Part shown: positions 47,701 through 58,200 of the stretch, in pieces
Numbering within the stretch: the stretch's first letter is position 1
Layout of the letters: every line of letters begins with the position of its first letter
NCBI GenBank assembly: GCA_911728435.2
Contig: OU452204.1
Location: forward strand, 18,600,001 to 18,664,000
From: Apoderus coryli
Lineage: Eukaryota > Arthropoda > Insecta > Coleoptera > Attelabidae
Direction: 5' to 3'
Length of the DNA: 64,000 nucleotides
Notes under the pieces: model-generated
Databases searched by the model: none
Told to the model about the DNA's origin: nothing
Seen by the model: the letters and a program-made list of their open reading frames with translations, nothing else
Translations under genes and position numbers: made by a program

Positions 47701-50700
47701 ACAGAATTCTGAAAAAAAAAAGAGAAGAATGATAAAAAACCGACTTTATCACAGAATTTTGTAAAAAGTTAAGAAATATTTTTTTTTGCAAAATTCTGTC
47801 TTTACAGTTACTTTAAACTGGGAATTTTTTATCATTCAAAATGTACAAAAAAAAAAAAAAAATCGGAATTTTTCAATTCTGTAAAAAACCTCGATTTTTT
47901 TTTATCATTCTATTTAGTTTCTTTGGAGAATTCTGCAAAAAACCTCCGAATTTTTTAATTTTTTAATTCCTGCGGTCATCCCTCGAATTACTATAAGTAA
48001 AATGAAGTTCCTACCTGTTTTGTTGTTTTCTGACTACAAGCAATATGTGAGTATAGCAAAACACCATCAGTATGATTGGGACTAGGAACAATGAGGCGTA
48101 GCTCATTCTGAATGCAAAAGTATCCATAAATTCCGCATGTCTATTTGTGTTATGAATTAAATTATATACAAATGTTCTTTCACTGTCGTATGCTGCACAT
48201 ATCGATATTACAACCTGAAATAGAAATAAAAAATGTAAAAATCAAACGTTGAACTCATGAATTTTTCACTTACAACTGTCGGGCACAGCCACAACAACGA
48301 AATTACCGCTGATACTTTTCTATTGGTGACTATGGAATTGTAGTGCAGGGGTTTCATAATTCCAATGTAGTGGTTCAGACTCAGAGCTAATAGATGTACC
48401 ACGGTGATTACGATACCGCTGAGCCGTAACACTTCGATAATGCATGGTAAAACACCCATGAAAGAGTCTGGAACATATCTGAAAAACAAATAGGTACGCC
48501 AGATTTGAATTTGCCGCCATTTATGCAGTAAATTGTGGGCAACCCTAAAAACAAAGCAAGTCGACAGCTGACAGTTTAGGCATAGAATAAATAAACAGAG
48601 AATGTGATCTTGCTGGTGGGGGTAGAGATTGCGCATATTATTGCGCACTCAAAATAGCCATTGTCGTCGGGATATTCTATTTGTGCTTTGCCATTTCAAG
48701 TGATTTGTTTTCCAGTGCCGTAGTATTTTGTGTGTTATATAATTATATTGTGTGTTTTTGTTTTATAATCTTTTGAGAGTGATATTGTTTATTTTGAAAT
48801 GCAAAAAAGCAGAGGCGGAATGATTTGTGCTGCTAAGAATTGCAGGAATAAATATTATAACTGCAATTTATCATTCTTTAGTTTCCCGATGGATAGATGG
48901 AAAATTAGGATAAAATAATATCACATAAGTACATTAAATCAAATTCGCAATTGTTATTTTGAAAAACAAATATTTCTAAACAAACTGTTTAAAAGATTGA
49001 GCTTACTTGGCTAAAAAAATCACACAATTTTTTTAAAAAACATGAATAACTTGGATTAATATCGCAGCACAGTGGCCCTTATCTTTTATAACTTGGTTCA
49101 GTCTATTTGCCCATAAAAGTCCAATACATCTTAAGCATTCTAAAAAGAGAGCTTAAAAATCTTACTAGATGAGTGCAAAAATAAATTTTGACGAGTGTTT
49201 ATTAAATTAAAATATGTAATTCAATATTTTAACTATTATAGATATTAGCAGGTAGGAAATTCTCGTCTCAGGTATAATAGCCCTTTTATTGGGGGTAATT
49301 TTAGCATTGTTTTGTAGGTATATAATGGGAAATTCCCAACATGTGTGCTTGCGTTGTTTTTCCGAAGGCCATAATCAGGCAAAATATAATGACATTCTCA
49401 ATTACACTTAAGGAATTGAAAATCGGTAGACCTATTGTATAAATTAGAACAATTTTATTTTACTCTATCTAAAATTCATAAATTTACATTTGCCCGTAAT
49501 CAATTACACTTTTTTTTCTTTAGAGCTGAACTATGGTTGCAATTTTATTAATTTAAGCCAAAATGCAACGTTTGAACATCCATGTTCTAATTTTCAAAAA
49601 AATATATGTTACCAAATTATATTTTAGGTTAAGGTTATTTTATACATTAAAATTAATCAATAGAAATTTTAAAAATATAAATAAAAATAAAATTATTTTA
49701 TGGAAACATGAATAAAAGCAAAAAAGTATTTGTTTGTTTTTATAATTAATAAAGATGTAATTCTATTACTCCCCTGTTCTTTACCTATCCTGTAATTTCA
49801 ATAATACGTAAATACGGATCTGTGGTTAATATTAAAAAATGGCTGCCACCTGCCTCGCACAGGACAATAGAAGTGTGCATATTCTCTGTTTATTTATTCT
49901 ATGGTTTAGGGCTAGTAAAAATGGAGCGTCACACGATAGAACAACGTGTTTTCATTATTGAGCAATATTTCAATAATTATGAAATCTTGGCGACCGCAGT
50001 TCGAAATTTTCATGCAAAATAGGGTCGGAATAGTGTTTTAACTTCGTCATCTGTGAAGAGATTAAATTTAATCGTATCCGCATTATTATTTATGCCTAAC
50101 TTTCGGTCGACACTGTATATCCAGCTTCTCCTTTTCAAACTGCGTATTTAAATATTTTTGATTTTATTCAATAGTTAGCTAAAGGCATTCTGAGTCCTAT
50201 AATGATCAGTATTTTGATGAAAATGAATTGACTTAGCTTTACTTTATTGTTTTGAATAAAAACAACCAAATTCAACTCTAGAAAAATGTTTTTGGAATAT
50301 CTTGAATTGTGCTTTGATACTATGTATTTTCAGCAGCAATATATGAGAACCTAAGAAAACAGAGATAATAATAATTACAATTGTGAATCTAATAGTTCAT
50401 AAAATATTTATTGCTAGCAAAACTCATTCGCCATGCAAACTCGTTTACACATCATAACGTTTATATTATGGATAAAGAAGTAATAAATAGGTGGATCATG
50501 CGAATTTGGCGTCTGGCAGTGGGCGTCGTTAGATAATGTCACACTTTTTATGAGTCGAACGGTATGCGCCGCTAAATCCCATGTAACAATGTGTGGCAAG
50601 GATTTTTACTGTCATTAAAAAGGACGGATTAAACGATGCAGAAAAAATTGTTTTTTAATAATACTGCGATGCGTTTAAAAAACTGAATCTCTGTATCTCT

Positions 50701-52873
50701 ATCTCTCTCTTTGAGGAGGTTGAGGTGATTAAAAATAGTCGGATGTTGTAGATGCAGTATTAGAAAGAAACGCGTGTGTTTTTTCTTCATATCGATGAAA
50801 TCAATAACAAGACCCTTAAGATGGCCGCTAGAATGGTATATTGTGTACTTAATAGGAAAAGCACCAGATTTCCGATGACTATGGAGTCCGGGAAGCATTT
50901 TCAGAATTCGCCAGTGGCGATTGGTCCATAAGGGCCCGTGGGCACGTGCCTTACCTAAAAAATGAAGTAGAAAAAATAATTTTAGATTTTATACTTCGCA
51001 CCAGATCAGTGTAATTTCGTTAGAATTCCCTATAAAATTTTGCATTTGAAAATTTGAATCGAAGACGGCCCTGTCTATGCTATAATATATACGAGGCATG
51101 TTTTTTAAGTAAGTACCGTTTTGGAATTAAAAAAAGACGTGCAAAGATATTGCAATAATTTTATTTTTACATGAAAGCCTGTACCTTAATCTACTTTTCT
51201 ACATAATTTCCGTGAATATTGAGGCACTTCTCATAACGTGGCACCAGTTTTTGAATACCCTCATAAAATTCTGCCGCCTGACTTGTTAACCACTGTATCA
51301 CAAATGTTTTGACTTCGTTATCGTCTTGAAGACGCTGACCAACCAGGTGTTTCTTCAAGTGCAGGAACAAATGGTAGTCGCTGGGCGCCAGATCAGGGCT
51401 GTATGGAGGATGATCTAGAGTTTCCCATTTAAAAGATTTGATGAGATTTTTGGTCCGATTAGCCACATGTGGACGGGCATTGTCATGCAGCAAAACGATA
51501 CCCTTACTCAACTTGCCACGTCTTTTGTTCTGGATTGCACGACGCAGATTGTTCAATGTCTCACAATAAGACGCTGCATTGATTGTCTCATTACGAGGCA
51601 GAAACTCCACTAGCAATACTCCTTTTCTGTCCCAAAAAACTGTGCACATGATTTTCCGGGCAGAAATTGTTTGCTTAAACTTCACTCTTTTGGGTGATGA
51701 TGAATGTCGCCATTCCATGGATTGTTGTTTGGATTCTGGTGTGACGTAGGCCACCCATGTTTCGTCACCAGTAACAATTTGGTCTAAAAAATCTTCACCT
51801 TCATTGTGGTACCGCTCAAGGAAAGTCAATGCACTGCCTAAACGTTGGGTTTTGTGCAAATCCGTCAACATTTTTGGAACCCAACGTGAACACAATTTCC
51901 GGTAATTCAAGTTCTCGGTCACAATGCGATACAAAACACTACGAGAATATTGAGGAAAGCAGTCGCACATTGATGAAATTGTAAAGCGTCTGTTTTCTCT
52001 CATCTTTTCCTCCACTTTCTGCACCAAATCTTCATTAACGACCGAAGGACGCCCACTCCGTTCTTCATCATGCACATTTGTGCGGCTATCTTTAAATGCT
52101 CTCACCCGTTTCCTTACCATTCCATCACTCATAATGTTTTGTCCGTAAACTTCACAGATCTCACGATGAATATCGATCGGTCTTACGCCTTTAGCACTAA
52201 GATATCGTATAACAGCCCATACTTCACAATCGGCGGGACTCACGATTGTCGGAGGCATCTTAAACACTCAGTAAACAACGTATACAATGAGGAATCAGAC
52301 TGTAATGGCGTCAGTGCGTAGACAAGAGATGTAGGTAACCAGCGCGCATGCGCGGAACGCCGACCGTAGCGCTACGGCGGCGGAATCGCAAAAAGGTACT
52401 TACAAAAAAAAAGTGCCTCTATATATGAAAATAATCTATTACTCTCTGAGTACGACCGTTCGACGGCCGAATTACTGAAATTATTCGATTCAAGCTCCAT
52501 TTTTATCGATATCAATGAATACATTTTAGGAGAAATAGCTTTGATAAACAATGATTACGAAGACATTTTGCAAAGATTCTTGATACACTCACCCTTCTAA
52601 TAGTAGGAAAACCCCTGACATCGTTGAACTGCATGCATCAGCTGCAGCAAGGCTAAGACTGATTTTCAGGTTGGGTGTCATGGGACTCCTGATCCAATAC
52701 ACGCTCAGTATGACGATAATGTTGACCAGCATCGCAATGAGACATGTCACTAGTAGGATATTTATTAAAATACATGACACGCATAGATCTAAACTATCGA
52801 TTGTGACGTTGGCGCATATTCGTTCCAGGACTGATGTGTTCAGTAGATATATTTCTGCAAAAGAAAAAGTCAT
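41702..52873 (-). CDS. Class A (rhodopsin-like) G-protein-coupled receptor, 3' end not found
   Basis: Exons 52873-52593, 48478-48274, 48214-48015, 43444-43221 and 41835-41702 join in phase to 348 codons and end at donor AAG|GTAAGC. TM1 is NIIVILSVYW, TM2 NLKISLSLAAAD, and TM3 LRLSGIVITVVHLLALSLNHY with NHY in place of D/ERY, then IGIMKPLHY. TM4 is VSAVISLLWLCPTVVVIS, TM5 SYASLFLVPIILMVFCY, TM6 AIYTTLLILGSCFVGWSPAL, and TM7 ends in NPIIYSIR. NVT near residue 23 is a possible N-glycosylation site. The ligand is unknown; it looks like an orphan amine/lipid-type receptor of invertebrates. A short C-terminal exon is expected below 41702 but was not recognised. Every large intron carries mobile or satellite DNA. 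The start at 52873 opens the frame but the N-terminus is not certain. Confidence 0.85.
41895..43022 (-). mobile_element. 528-bp MITE, copy 3, split by a solo LTR
   Basis: Same AGGCGGGTTTAGCC ends and TTA duplications (41892-41894, 43023-43025) as copy 1. Removing the 596-bp LTR and one 4-bp AATT duplication leaves exactly 528 bp. It lies in the last seen intron of the GPCR gene. Confidence 0.88.
42040..42635 (+). mobile_element. Solo LTR (596 bp) inside MITE copy 3
   Basis: Begins TGTTATGAGCC and ends ATCACAACA (TGTT...AACA). It is flanked by AATT on both sides (42036-42039, 42636-42639), and its borders are fixed by comparison with the uninterrupted MITE copies. An AATAAA at about 42537 suggests plus orientation. 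A 4-bp duplication fits Gypsy-like or related LTR elements. No internal region remains. Confidence 0.8.
43910..47965. repeat. Degenerate A/T-rich tandem array with EcoRI-site palindromes
   Basis: About 4 kb composed of variants of a unit of roughly 45-55 bp: ACAGAATTCTG(T/C)AAAAAA, GTCAGAATGATAAAAAA, TTCCGAGGTTTTT. Each unit carries the palindrome ACAGAATTCTGT or a variant. Most of 43910-46190 and 46980-47440 reads in one direction. Segments around 46200-46330, 46660-46970, 47460-47600 and 47760-47960 include units in the opposite direction, which makes long-range inverted repeats. It fills the GPCR intron between exons 3 and 4. No coding potential was recognised; ORFs inside are satellite shadows. 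Confidence 0.9.
48581..49903 (+). mobile_element. P/THAP-like DNA transposon relic with perfect 23-bp TIRs
   Basis: 48581-48603 (starting CATAGAATAAATAAACAGAG) is an exact reverse complement of 49881-49903. GTTTAGG is duplicated directly outside both ends (48574-48580, 49904-49910). Inside, at 48799, is a THAP-type exon. The remaining interior is AT-rich with no catalytic domain, so it is non-autonomous or deleted. It lies in GPCR intron 1, about 100 bp upstream of the exon 2 acceptor. Confidence 0.8.
48799..48918 (+). pseudogene. THAP-domain N-terminal exon, broken
   Basis: 39 codons: GGMICAAKNCRNKYYNCNLS, then FFSFPMDRW and a stop at 48916. C-x4-C followed by FSFP is the THAP signature (compare GGHVCAAKCCPNKRYTCSKH at 35366). 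The donor expected after the FP-D-R position is not present, and the frame runs into a stop, so this copy is likely dead. Confidence 0.6.
49919..50065 (+). mobile_element. IS630/Tc1-type transposon N-terminal fragment (DUF4817-like)
   Basis: MERHTIEQRVFIIEQYFNNY followed by TAVRNFHAK, an in-frame stop, then GRNSVLTSSSVKRL. This is the HTH start of a family of insect DDE transposon proteins annotated with DUF4817. Broken by a stop. Confidence 0.7.
50066..51091. other. Unassigned GPCR intron 1 sequence
   Basis: AT-rich. The minus ORF 50898-50629 shows no recognised motif. No repeat border was found. Confidence 0.4.
51092..52420 (-). mobile_element. Complete mariner element in GPCR intron 1
   Basis: The left terminus CGAGGCATGTTTTTTAAGTA and the inverted right terminus (GAGGCAC...GTAAGTACC, minus) are imperfect TIRs of about 28 bp with TA outside. 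The body encodes an uninterrupted transposase (described separately). A foldback derivative of the same family is at 27676-28384. Confidence 0.9.
51191..52267 (-). CDS. Intact mariner transposase
   Basis: 358 codons without interruption. The N-terminal HTH region (DIHREICEVYGQNIMSDGMV) is followed by EERSGRPSV, a linker, then the catalytic D,D34D domain: first Asp in VTGDETWV, second in LLHDNARPH, third in YSPDLAPSDYHLF (the spacing of 34 between the last two fits mariner). It ends YVEK-stop. Length is slightly above the usual 340-350. All three catalytic residues and the WVPK-type linker (RKLCSRWVPKML) are present, so the protein could be functional. It is transcribed in the same sense as the surrounding GPCR gene. 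Confidence 0.93.
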   Translation of the reverse strand: MFKMPPTIVSPADCEVWAVIRYLSAKGVRPIDIHREICEVYGQNIMSDGMVRKRVRAFKDSRTNVHDEERSGRPSVVNEDLVQKVEEKMRENRRFTISSMCDCFPQYSRSVLYRIVTENLNYRKLCSRWVPKMLTDLHKTQRLGSALTFLERYHNEGEDFLDQIVTGDETWVAYVTPESKQQSMEWRHSSSPKRVKFKQTISARKIMCTVFWDRKGVLLVEFLPRNETINAASYCETLNNLRRAIQNKRRGKLSKGIVLLHDNARPHVANRTKNLIKSFKWETLDHPPYSPDLAPSDYHLFLHLKKHLVGQRLQDDNEVKTFVIQWLTSQAAEFYEGIQKLVPRYEKCLNIHGNYVEK

Positions 52874-53021
52874 TAGTCATCTCACAACTACTGAATCCTT
52901 CATTTCGAATCACCGACTTTCACAGGGACTGTCGAATAATGACTGGTTGCCAACACGGGTTGGTTTTGGTTTTTTCTACGGTGCTTTTATTCGATCTGAC
53001 TTATTGGCATTTGACAACGTT

Positions 53022-54094
53022 TGTTGTTAATGTTGTTTTTTAACTATGTGGACTGTATTTTCTCTATTAACTATTAATAATTACTATATGACAACATTGC
53101 TAACTATTTATTTTTTTACTCTTCAAAATTGACAACAACAATTACTATTACAATAATACCACACCTCTTATACAATATGTTATATTTCTAACATTTCTCC
53201 CCACTGAAAATAATACCATCTGGGTTTGTCTCCAGCAAATCAATAGGACAGATCTTAGCTATTGGACGACGGTAAATTCCTGTTGTTGTTCTCACGTCGA
53301 CGATACGTACTTTTCCATCTTTTGCTGGATACACGTTTTCGATTTTCCCCAAGAGGCCAGTTATTTCGGGGTAACTGATTATCCATAACCACTACTAGTT
53401 CATCTTTCTTTAAATTTCGATTATTTTCTAACCACTTTGTCCGTTGTATCAAAGTAGGCATGTACTCTCTTAACCACCGATTCCAGAACTGCTCAGCCAA
53501 TGTTTGTGAATTTTTCCACTGTTTTTTAAAGTTTATTTTTTCTGAAAAAATTCCAAAAGGCTTTGATATACTTGAAGTTCCAATAAGAAAATGATTTGGC
53601 GTCAAACTTTCTACATTGTCATTAATAGAAGTATAGGTAAGTGGTCGAGAATTTACTGTGTGTTCTGCTTCAAGTAGGACTGTCTGCAGAACTTCAAATT
53701 TAGGATATTTATCTTTCAGGATTTTCTTTATTGTTTCATTGATGCTTCTAATCAATCTCTCTTGTTAATGTTGTTTTTTAACTATGTGGACTGTATTTTC
53801 TCTTACCTATATTTTCAATTTCTTGCTCTGCTGTGGGAACATTTTTTGATTTGTCACTTTTTGACATCTTTATCAATTTTATTATATTTTACTCTATTTT
53901 AGACCAAAACTGTTTTACTGCTCGCTGAATTCACTCTTCGGAGGAATGTTGTTTTTTAACTATGTAACTGTATTTTCTCTATTAACTATTAATAATTACT
54001 ATATAACAACATTGCTAACTATTTATTTATTACTCTTCAAAATTGAAAACAACAATTACTATTACCTCTTATACAATATGTTATATTTCTAACA
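53022..54094 (-). mobile_element. Deleted BEL/Pao LTR retrotransposon
   Basis: On the minus strand, LTRs at 54094 to about 53947 and about 53195 to 53022 start TGTTAGAAATATAAC and end in ACAACA. ACGTT (plus strand) is duplicated outside (53017-53021, 54095-54099). Between them is the C-terminal part of a BEL/Pao integrase polyprotein: SRPLTYTSINDN, LTPNHFLIG, EQFWNRWLREYMPTLIQRT and NWPLG, then in a shifted frame VYPAKDGKVRIVDVRTT to a stop just before the LTR. A partial extra LTR end occurs at 53766-53803. Gag, protease, RT and most of integrase are absent. It lies immediately upstream of the first known GPCR exon. Confidence 0.85.
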
Positions 54095-54149
54095 ACGTTC
54101 ATAGAAATTTTGTCGCAACAAAGTTGAGTGATCCGATCAACGATTAGAT

Positions 54150-54430
54150 TGTTTTTTATTTAACAGATAGAAGGATTGCTGTGAGGGTTGATTCCCAGAT
54201 AGCAGAGTTCGAAGAAATTAATGTGGGCACTCCTCTGGGTAGCATTTGGGGTCCTCCTCTGTTTATTCTTTTTGTAAACGATCTACCGCGATATATACGC
54301 ATGTATGCGGATGATATCTCAATTGTCATATTTGCTAGCGATCCTGACACACCTTAAGGAAGGATCAATGCGGTTTTATATGCTTTTGACCATTGGTGTG
54401 TGTTTTACCAATTAACTTCTTTAATTCGTA
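54150..54430 (+). mobile_element. LINE reverse transcriptase fragment
   Basis: In one frame: LTDRRIAVRVDSQIAEFEEI, GTPLGSIWGPPLFILFVNDL and YIRMYADDISIVIF. This is RT block with PLGS and YADD (catalytic) but lacking most of the protein; it closes at 54355. Confidence 0.8.
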
Positions 54431-54539
54431 CCTGCCCTGCTTCCTATATGCAGTGCTACGTCTCGATCTTTAATTCAAAGACATCAAAGACTACACACTG
54501 CCATAATGCACTGATATTTCTCTATTGCTTGGAAGTGCT

Positions 54540-55020
54540 TCGTGCGCGAACAACTTTTGTTGGATTTGGCTCATCTTGAAACACCCATACAGTCGACTGC
54601 TGTTTACTTTAGGGCTTATACGCTTAAATTCACGATTCATCACCTGTCACGATGTCATAGACGTGTTTCGAAGCACCGCGATCGTATTTTTTGAGCATTT
54701 CTTTCGACCAATCGACACGAGCCTTTTTTTGAGCGATTGACAAATTGTGTGGGATCCAACGCGAACAAATTTTTTTGACAGTCAAATGTTTATGCAATAT
54801 TGAATGTATGCTGGTCCCACTAATGCCTAAAGGTTGTCTCAATCTCTTGATATGTCACATGACGATCTTGCAATATCAGTTCGCGCACAGCATCAATGGT
54901 TTTCGGAACAACAACTGATGTTGGACGACCTTCACGAAATTCGTCTTGGAGTGAACTACGACCACGATTGCAACACCAGGGTTGCCAAATCCCGAAATAT
55001 AAAACGCAACCCTCGTCTAA
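54540..55020 (-). mobile_element. Mariner transposase fragment (second family)
   Basis: Minus strand: RNGRPTSVVVPKTIDAVREL, then in another frame GTSIHSILHKHLTVKKICSR, WIPHNLSIAQKKARVDWSKE and DIVTGDES (first catalytic Asp). It matches the N-terminal and early catalytic region of a mariner unlike the one at 51-52 kb. The terminus GGGTTGCCAAATCCCGAAAT (about 54979) is shared with 58968. Confidence 0.8.
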
Positions 55021-55044
55021 ACGAAAAATGTTTCAACTAAGTTT

Positions 55045-55170
55045 AAAGAGTATAGCACTGATATTACTGAGAAATGAAATAAACTATCATGTATACGAAC
55101 TAAATGCCGTCACACAAGTGGGACTTGAACCCACATCTCCCGATTGCCGGCCAGGTGCCTGAGCAAATTT
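55045..55170 (-). repeat. tRNA-derived SINE-like sequence
   Basis: The minus strand reads GCAATCGGGAGATGTGGGTT then a B-box GGTTCAAGTCC, followed by GTGTGACGGCATTTAGTTC and a T-rich tail. The 5' part lacks a good A-box, so this is a tRNA-derived SINE fragment rather than a tRNA gene. Confidence 0.5.
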
Positions 55171-56169
55171 ACATTTAATTGAAGAAATTCGCACTATTGC
55201 CCTACAGAAAATCCACACTGTTAGAGATAAATTGATTTTTATGGTAGCATCAGGTCAGTCTCGTATAGAAGTCAGCATAAGGTTTAAGGTCAGCCTGGTC
55301 CATTGATTTGGCCTCCCAGATCACCTTATCTAACTCCAATAATGTTCAAGTGTTTATAGAACGTAATGGGGTGCGTTTTAATTACTGTTTTTAATTTTTC
55401 CGCATTTTATTGATCTAAGGAAAAGTCGTAAGCTCCTGGCCGCGCTGACAGCCTGCCATTGAAGTACCACGCTTCGATTCAGCACTTTGGAGTATTGTTT
55501 TATAGGCGTTTCAATTTCTTCATCAATTTTTCCCTGTTTTTGGCTTGCTGCCTTAGTAGAACCATTAAGTTCATCATTGGCTGCATTAGCATGTTTCAGG
55601 TGATCCTCTTCTACTGTTGAGTTCAGCATCTCGCGATAGAGTCAACTTTCATCTTGCCCTTATTGTTTGTGCCGAGATGCTTATTTTGTCAAGACATTAT
55701 ATTATCAAACCTCTAATTTTCCTAGCCAGATTTGATCCTTGTTTGCAAGTCTTGTGGCAGTATTAGGTTAAAAATATGGAGGAAGGTCTCTTTGCATGCA
55801 GGTTATTTGTTCTGGCGGGCCTTATTGTTTCCTGTTCAGAGAGGATTTAGCATAGTTTCTAGTTTTAAGTTAAATCAAAACAACAACATTTGGCGGGACA
55901 AGATAGGCCCTTCCAATATGGCTGATTTGACATTTTAGCTATAACTAAATGTTTTCTTTGATATTATGTAGATGATTTTGGTAATTAAACTTGATTGACA
56001 GACTATAGAAGCATGGTATATGCATTAAGTGTCAACTGTTGCAATTTCCATATAAATTGAGTAATAAATCATCAATTACTAGATATAAACACTGGTTTGA
56101 GGGTTAACATATTGCTTTTGAATTGCAATTACCCCGTATAATGTAAAATATAACTATAAGATAATAATA
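55171..56169. other. Unassigned AT-rich DNA
   Basis: No gene recognised. The minus ORF 55629-55378 is polar and has no known motif. Confidence 0.4.
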
Positions 56170-56520
56170 AAATGCTGAAAGATATCCTGGTTTGGATACC
56201 AGGACAGTCTGGTAGGGCCTGAACTGTTCTGCGGCTTAGGGAATCACACTTACAAGGAGAAGTTCAAAATTGAGGAGGAAACAGACTCTGGCAAAATCTT
56301 TCTGGACTGATACACTCCAAGATATTCCTTGGAAAATTCAAAATCTGTTTGGATCTCGTAAGAGCGAGCTGCGTATTGTTACAGGACATCGTCGCCTTAG
56401 GAAACATATGGCAAGATTAGGCCTAGATGAGAGTGAGGAATGCAGATTATGTAGGGTGAGGAAGAAGCTCCTTATCACCTAGTAACAGAACTCTTTGGGC
56501 ATGAACTGGTGACATAAGCT
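56170..56520 (+). mobile_element. LINE fragment, post-RNase H region
   Basis: RRKQTLAKSFWTDTLQDIPW and SELRIVTGHRRLRKHMARLG, then ESEECRLCRVRKK. This is the 'TGH..L..HL..MG' plus CxxC segment that follows RNase H in Jockey/I-type elements. It matches the debris at 540-620. Confidence 0.75.
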
Positions 56521-57949
56521 ACTGGAGTTCAGAAAAGCTCTAGAGTTGTAACTTGAGATACATATCAAGTAACTCAAAATCTCCCCGGCAGTTCATCCTT
56601 AACAAGTTGAATGATAAATCGGTGCAATGACACAACCCTGATTTACGCAAGTTGTTAATACACTTCTTCTATCTTCAGAAGTGCTGTTACCTCAGGAGAA
56701 TGACTATTCTAGCGAAGATTCTTTGGAAAATTCTGAAGATGATGATGAATTTTTTATTAAATGTATTTTTAATGTACAAATACAAACGAAGTGTTTTTTT
56801 AGTAAAATTCGTCTTTTAAGTTTTCGTTGATGTGTAAGAATTTTGAAGTAAGGAATTCCTTACAATAATAAATGACACAATGGCTTAACATTTTTATTTA
56901 GGTACCTTGTCTTTCTGTCCCTTCGTTGTACGATAAAGTTTCTTGGAATCCATTGGATTGGTTCATATTGAATTCTTCATCTGCAACAAGAAAAGTCTCA
57001 ATAATATCGGATATTACTAATCTACAAGGTGGCGTTTTTAATTCCATGGAATGGTGGGACTAGTATACCAAGTTTTATCTTGTTCGGGATCAATTGGGAA
57101 GAAAAATAAAGACACGGAGGAAATCGAACACCGCGCGCTGTTATAAAGTTCCCGATTAAGCATTGAAAGTTTGTTCAAACTATTATGGAAAGGATGTCAT
57201 CGGTTTGCATGGTCTTTTTCAATCCATCGAAGAAGAATTATACCGCTCAGCTGAAGAAACAAGTCGCACAATTGGTTGGACTATCCGATACAACCATTTT
57301 TTAAATTCTGCATTATCATCTTGGCATGACTAAGGTCAGTGTAAGATAAGGATTGGCATGTGGCCTGGATGTGAAACTTGGGTTCAGCCAGCAGGATACC
57401 AATACACCATCTCCCAAGAAGTTTAAAATTTCACTTTGTGTATGAGAAAACGAACATTAACCTCTTTAAATCTCAGTATTTTAGAATTAAATTTTGCAAA
57501 TAATCCTTCCAAATTAAAAAAAGTCATATTATACCGTTGAGATCCCGAGAACTGCAATATCTGTTCTCATTTTGCATCTCATTACACAAACAGAGCGAAA
57601 GAGAATAAATTTCATAAGTAAATGCTTTAAAAAAAGAATTTTTAGTTGCGTCTTAAACGTTTATACGGGGTGATTCATTTTTTAGTGTACAGGATGTCCC
57701 AATTTCGATGATTTTGCAGGGTATCTCGAAAATTACACGAGGGAGGAGTAATCAGGAAAGGATTTTTTATCAGTTGTTTACTTTTCGAGTTTTAGCGTAT
57801 CAAATAAATTCCTCATTGTCACAAACGGACATATTTATAGATTTGAAAAACAACACCCTGTATATCAATAATTTGAGTCAGAATTTGAACTATGAGTAAA
57901 ACAGATAAAAAATAAGTTTTGAAATAGTTAACGTTAATAATATTTCCAC
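56521..57949. other. Unassigned repeat-rich DNA
   Basis: 57026-57090 resembles 63252-63390 (both have TTTTTAATTCC followed by GAATGGTG/AAATGGTG and later CCAAGTTTTATCTT), so this is part of a dispersed family. ACACCCTGTATA occurs at about 57855. No coding region is secure. Confidence 0.4.
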
Positions 57950-58200
57950 CAAAAGTATTTCAGAGGATCTCCATCACTTCCCTGATTCTGTGGGCCGGAC
58001 AGCCATCTTGTTCGAACCATGTATTATGTAAGTAGTTCATTTGCTGTTACAGAATTTCTAATGCAATGCAGAATTTGTTCTGACAAGAGACGCAAATATC
58101 TATATCCCGACAGATTTTCTTTGAAAATAAATGGCCCATTATAGTTGAATCTCTTACTTCATTATTTTTTGTATAGGTTTTACAAAAGATCTTTAAAATG
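57950..58200 (-). mobile_element. DDE transposase fragment (IS630/Tc1-type)
   Basis: Minus strand: NGPFIFKENLSGYRYLRLL, then WFEQDGCPAHRIREVMEI. The QDGCPAH segment carries the second catalytic Asp of DUF4817-associated transposases. Frame breaks occur between the two. It is related in kind to 63490-64000. Confidence 0.65.

Noticed and set aside
50629..50898. 89-codon minus ORF in GPCR intron 1
   Set aside because: No similarity recognised and no splice or repeat context.
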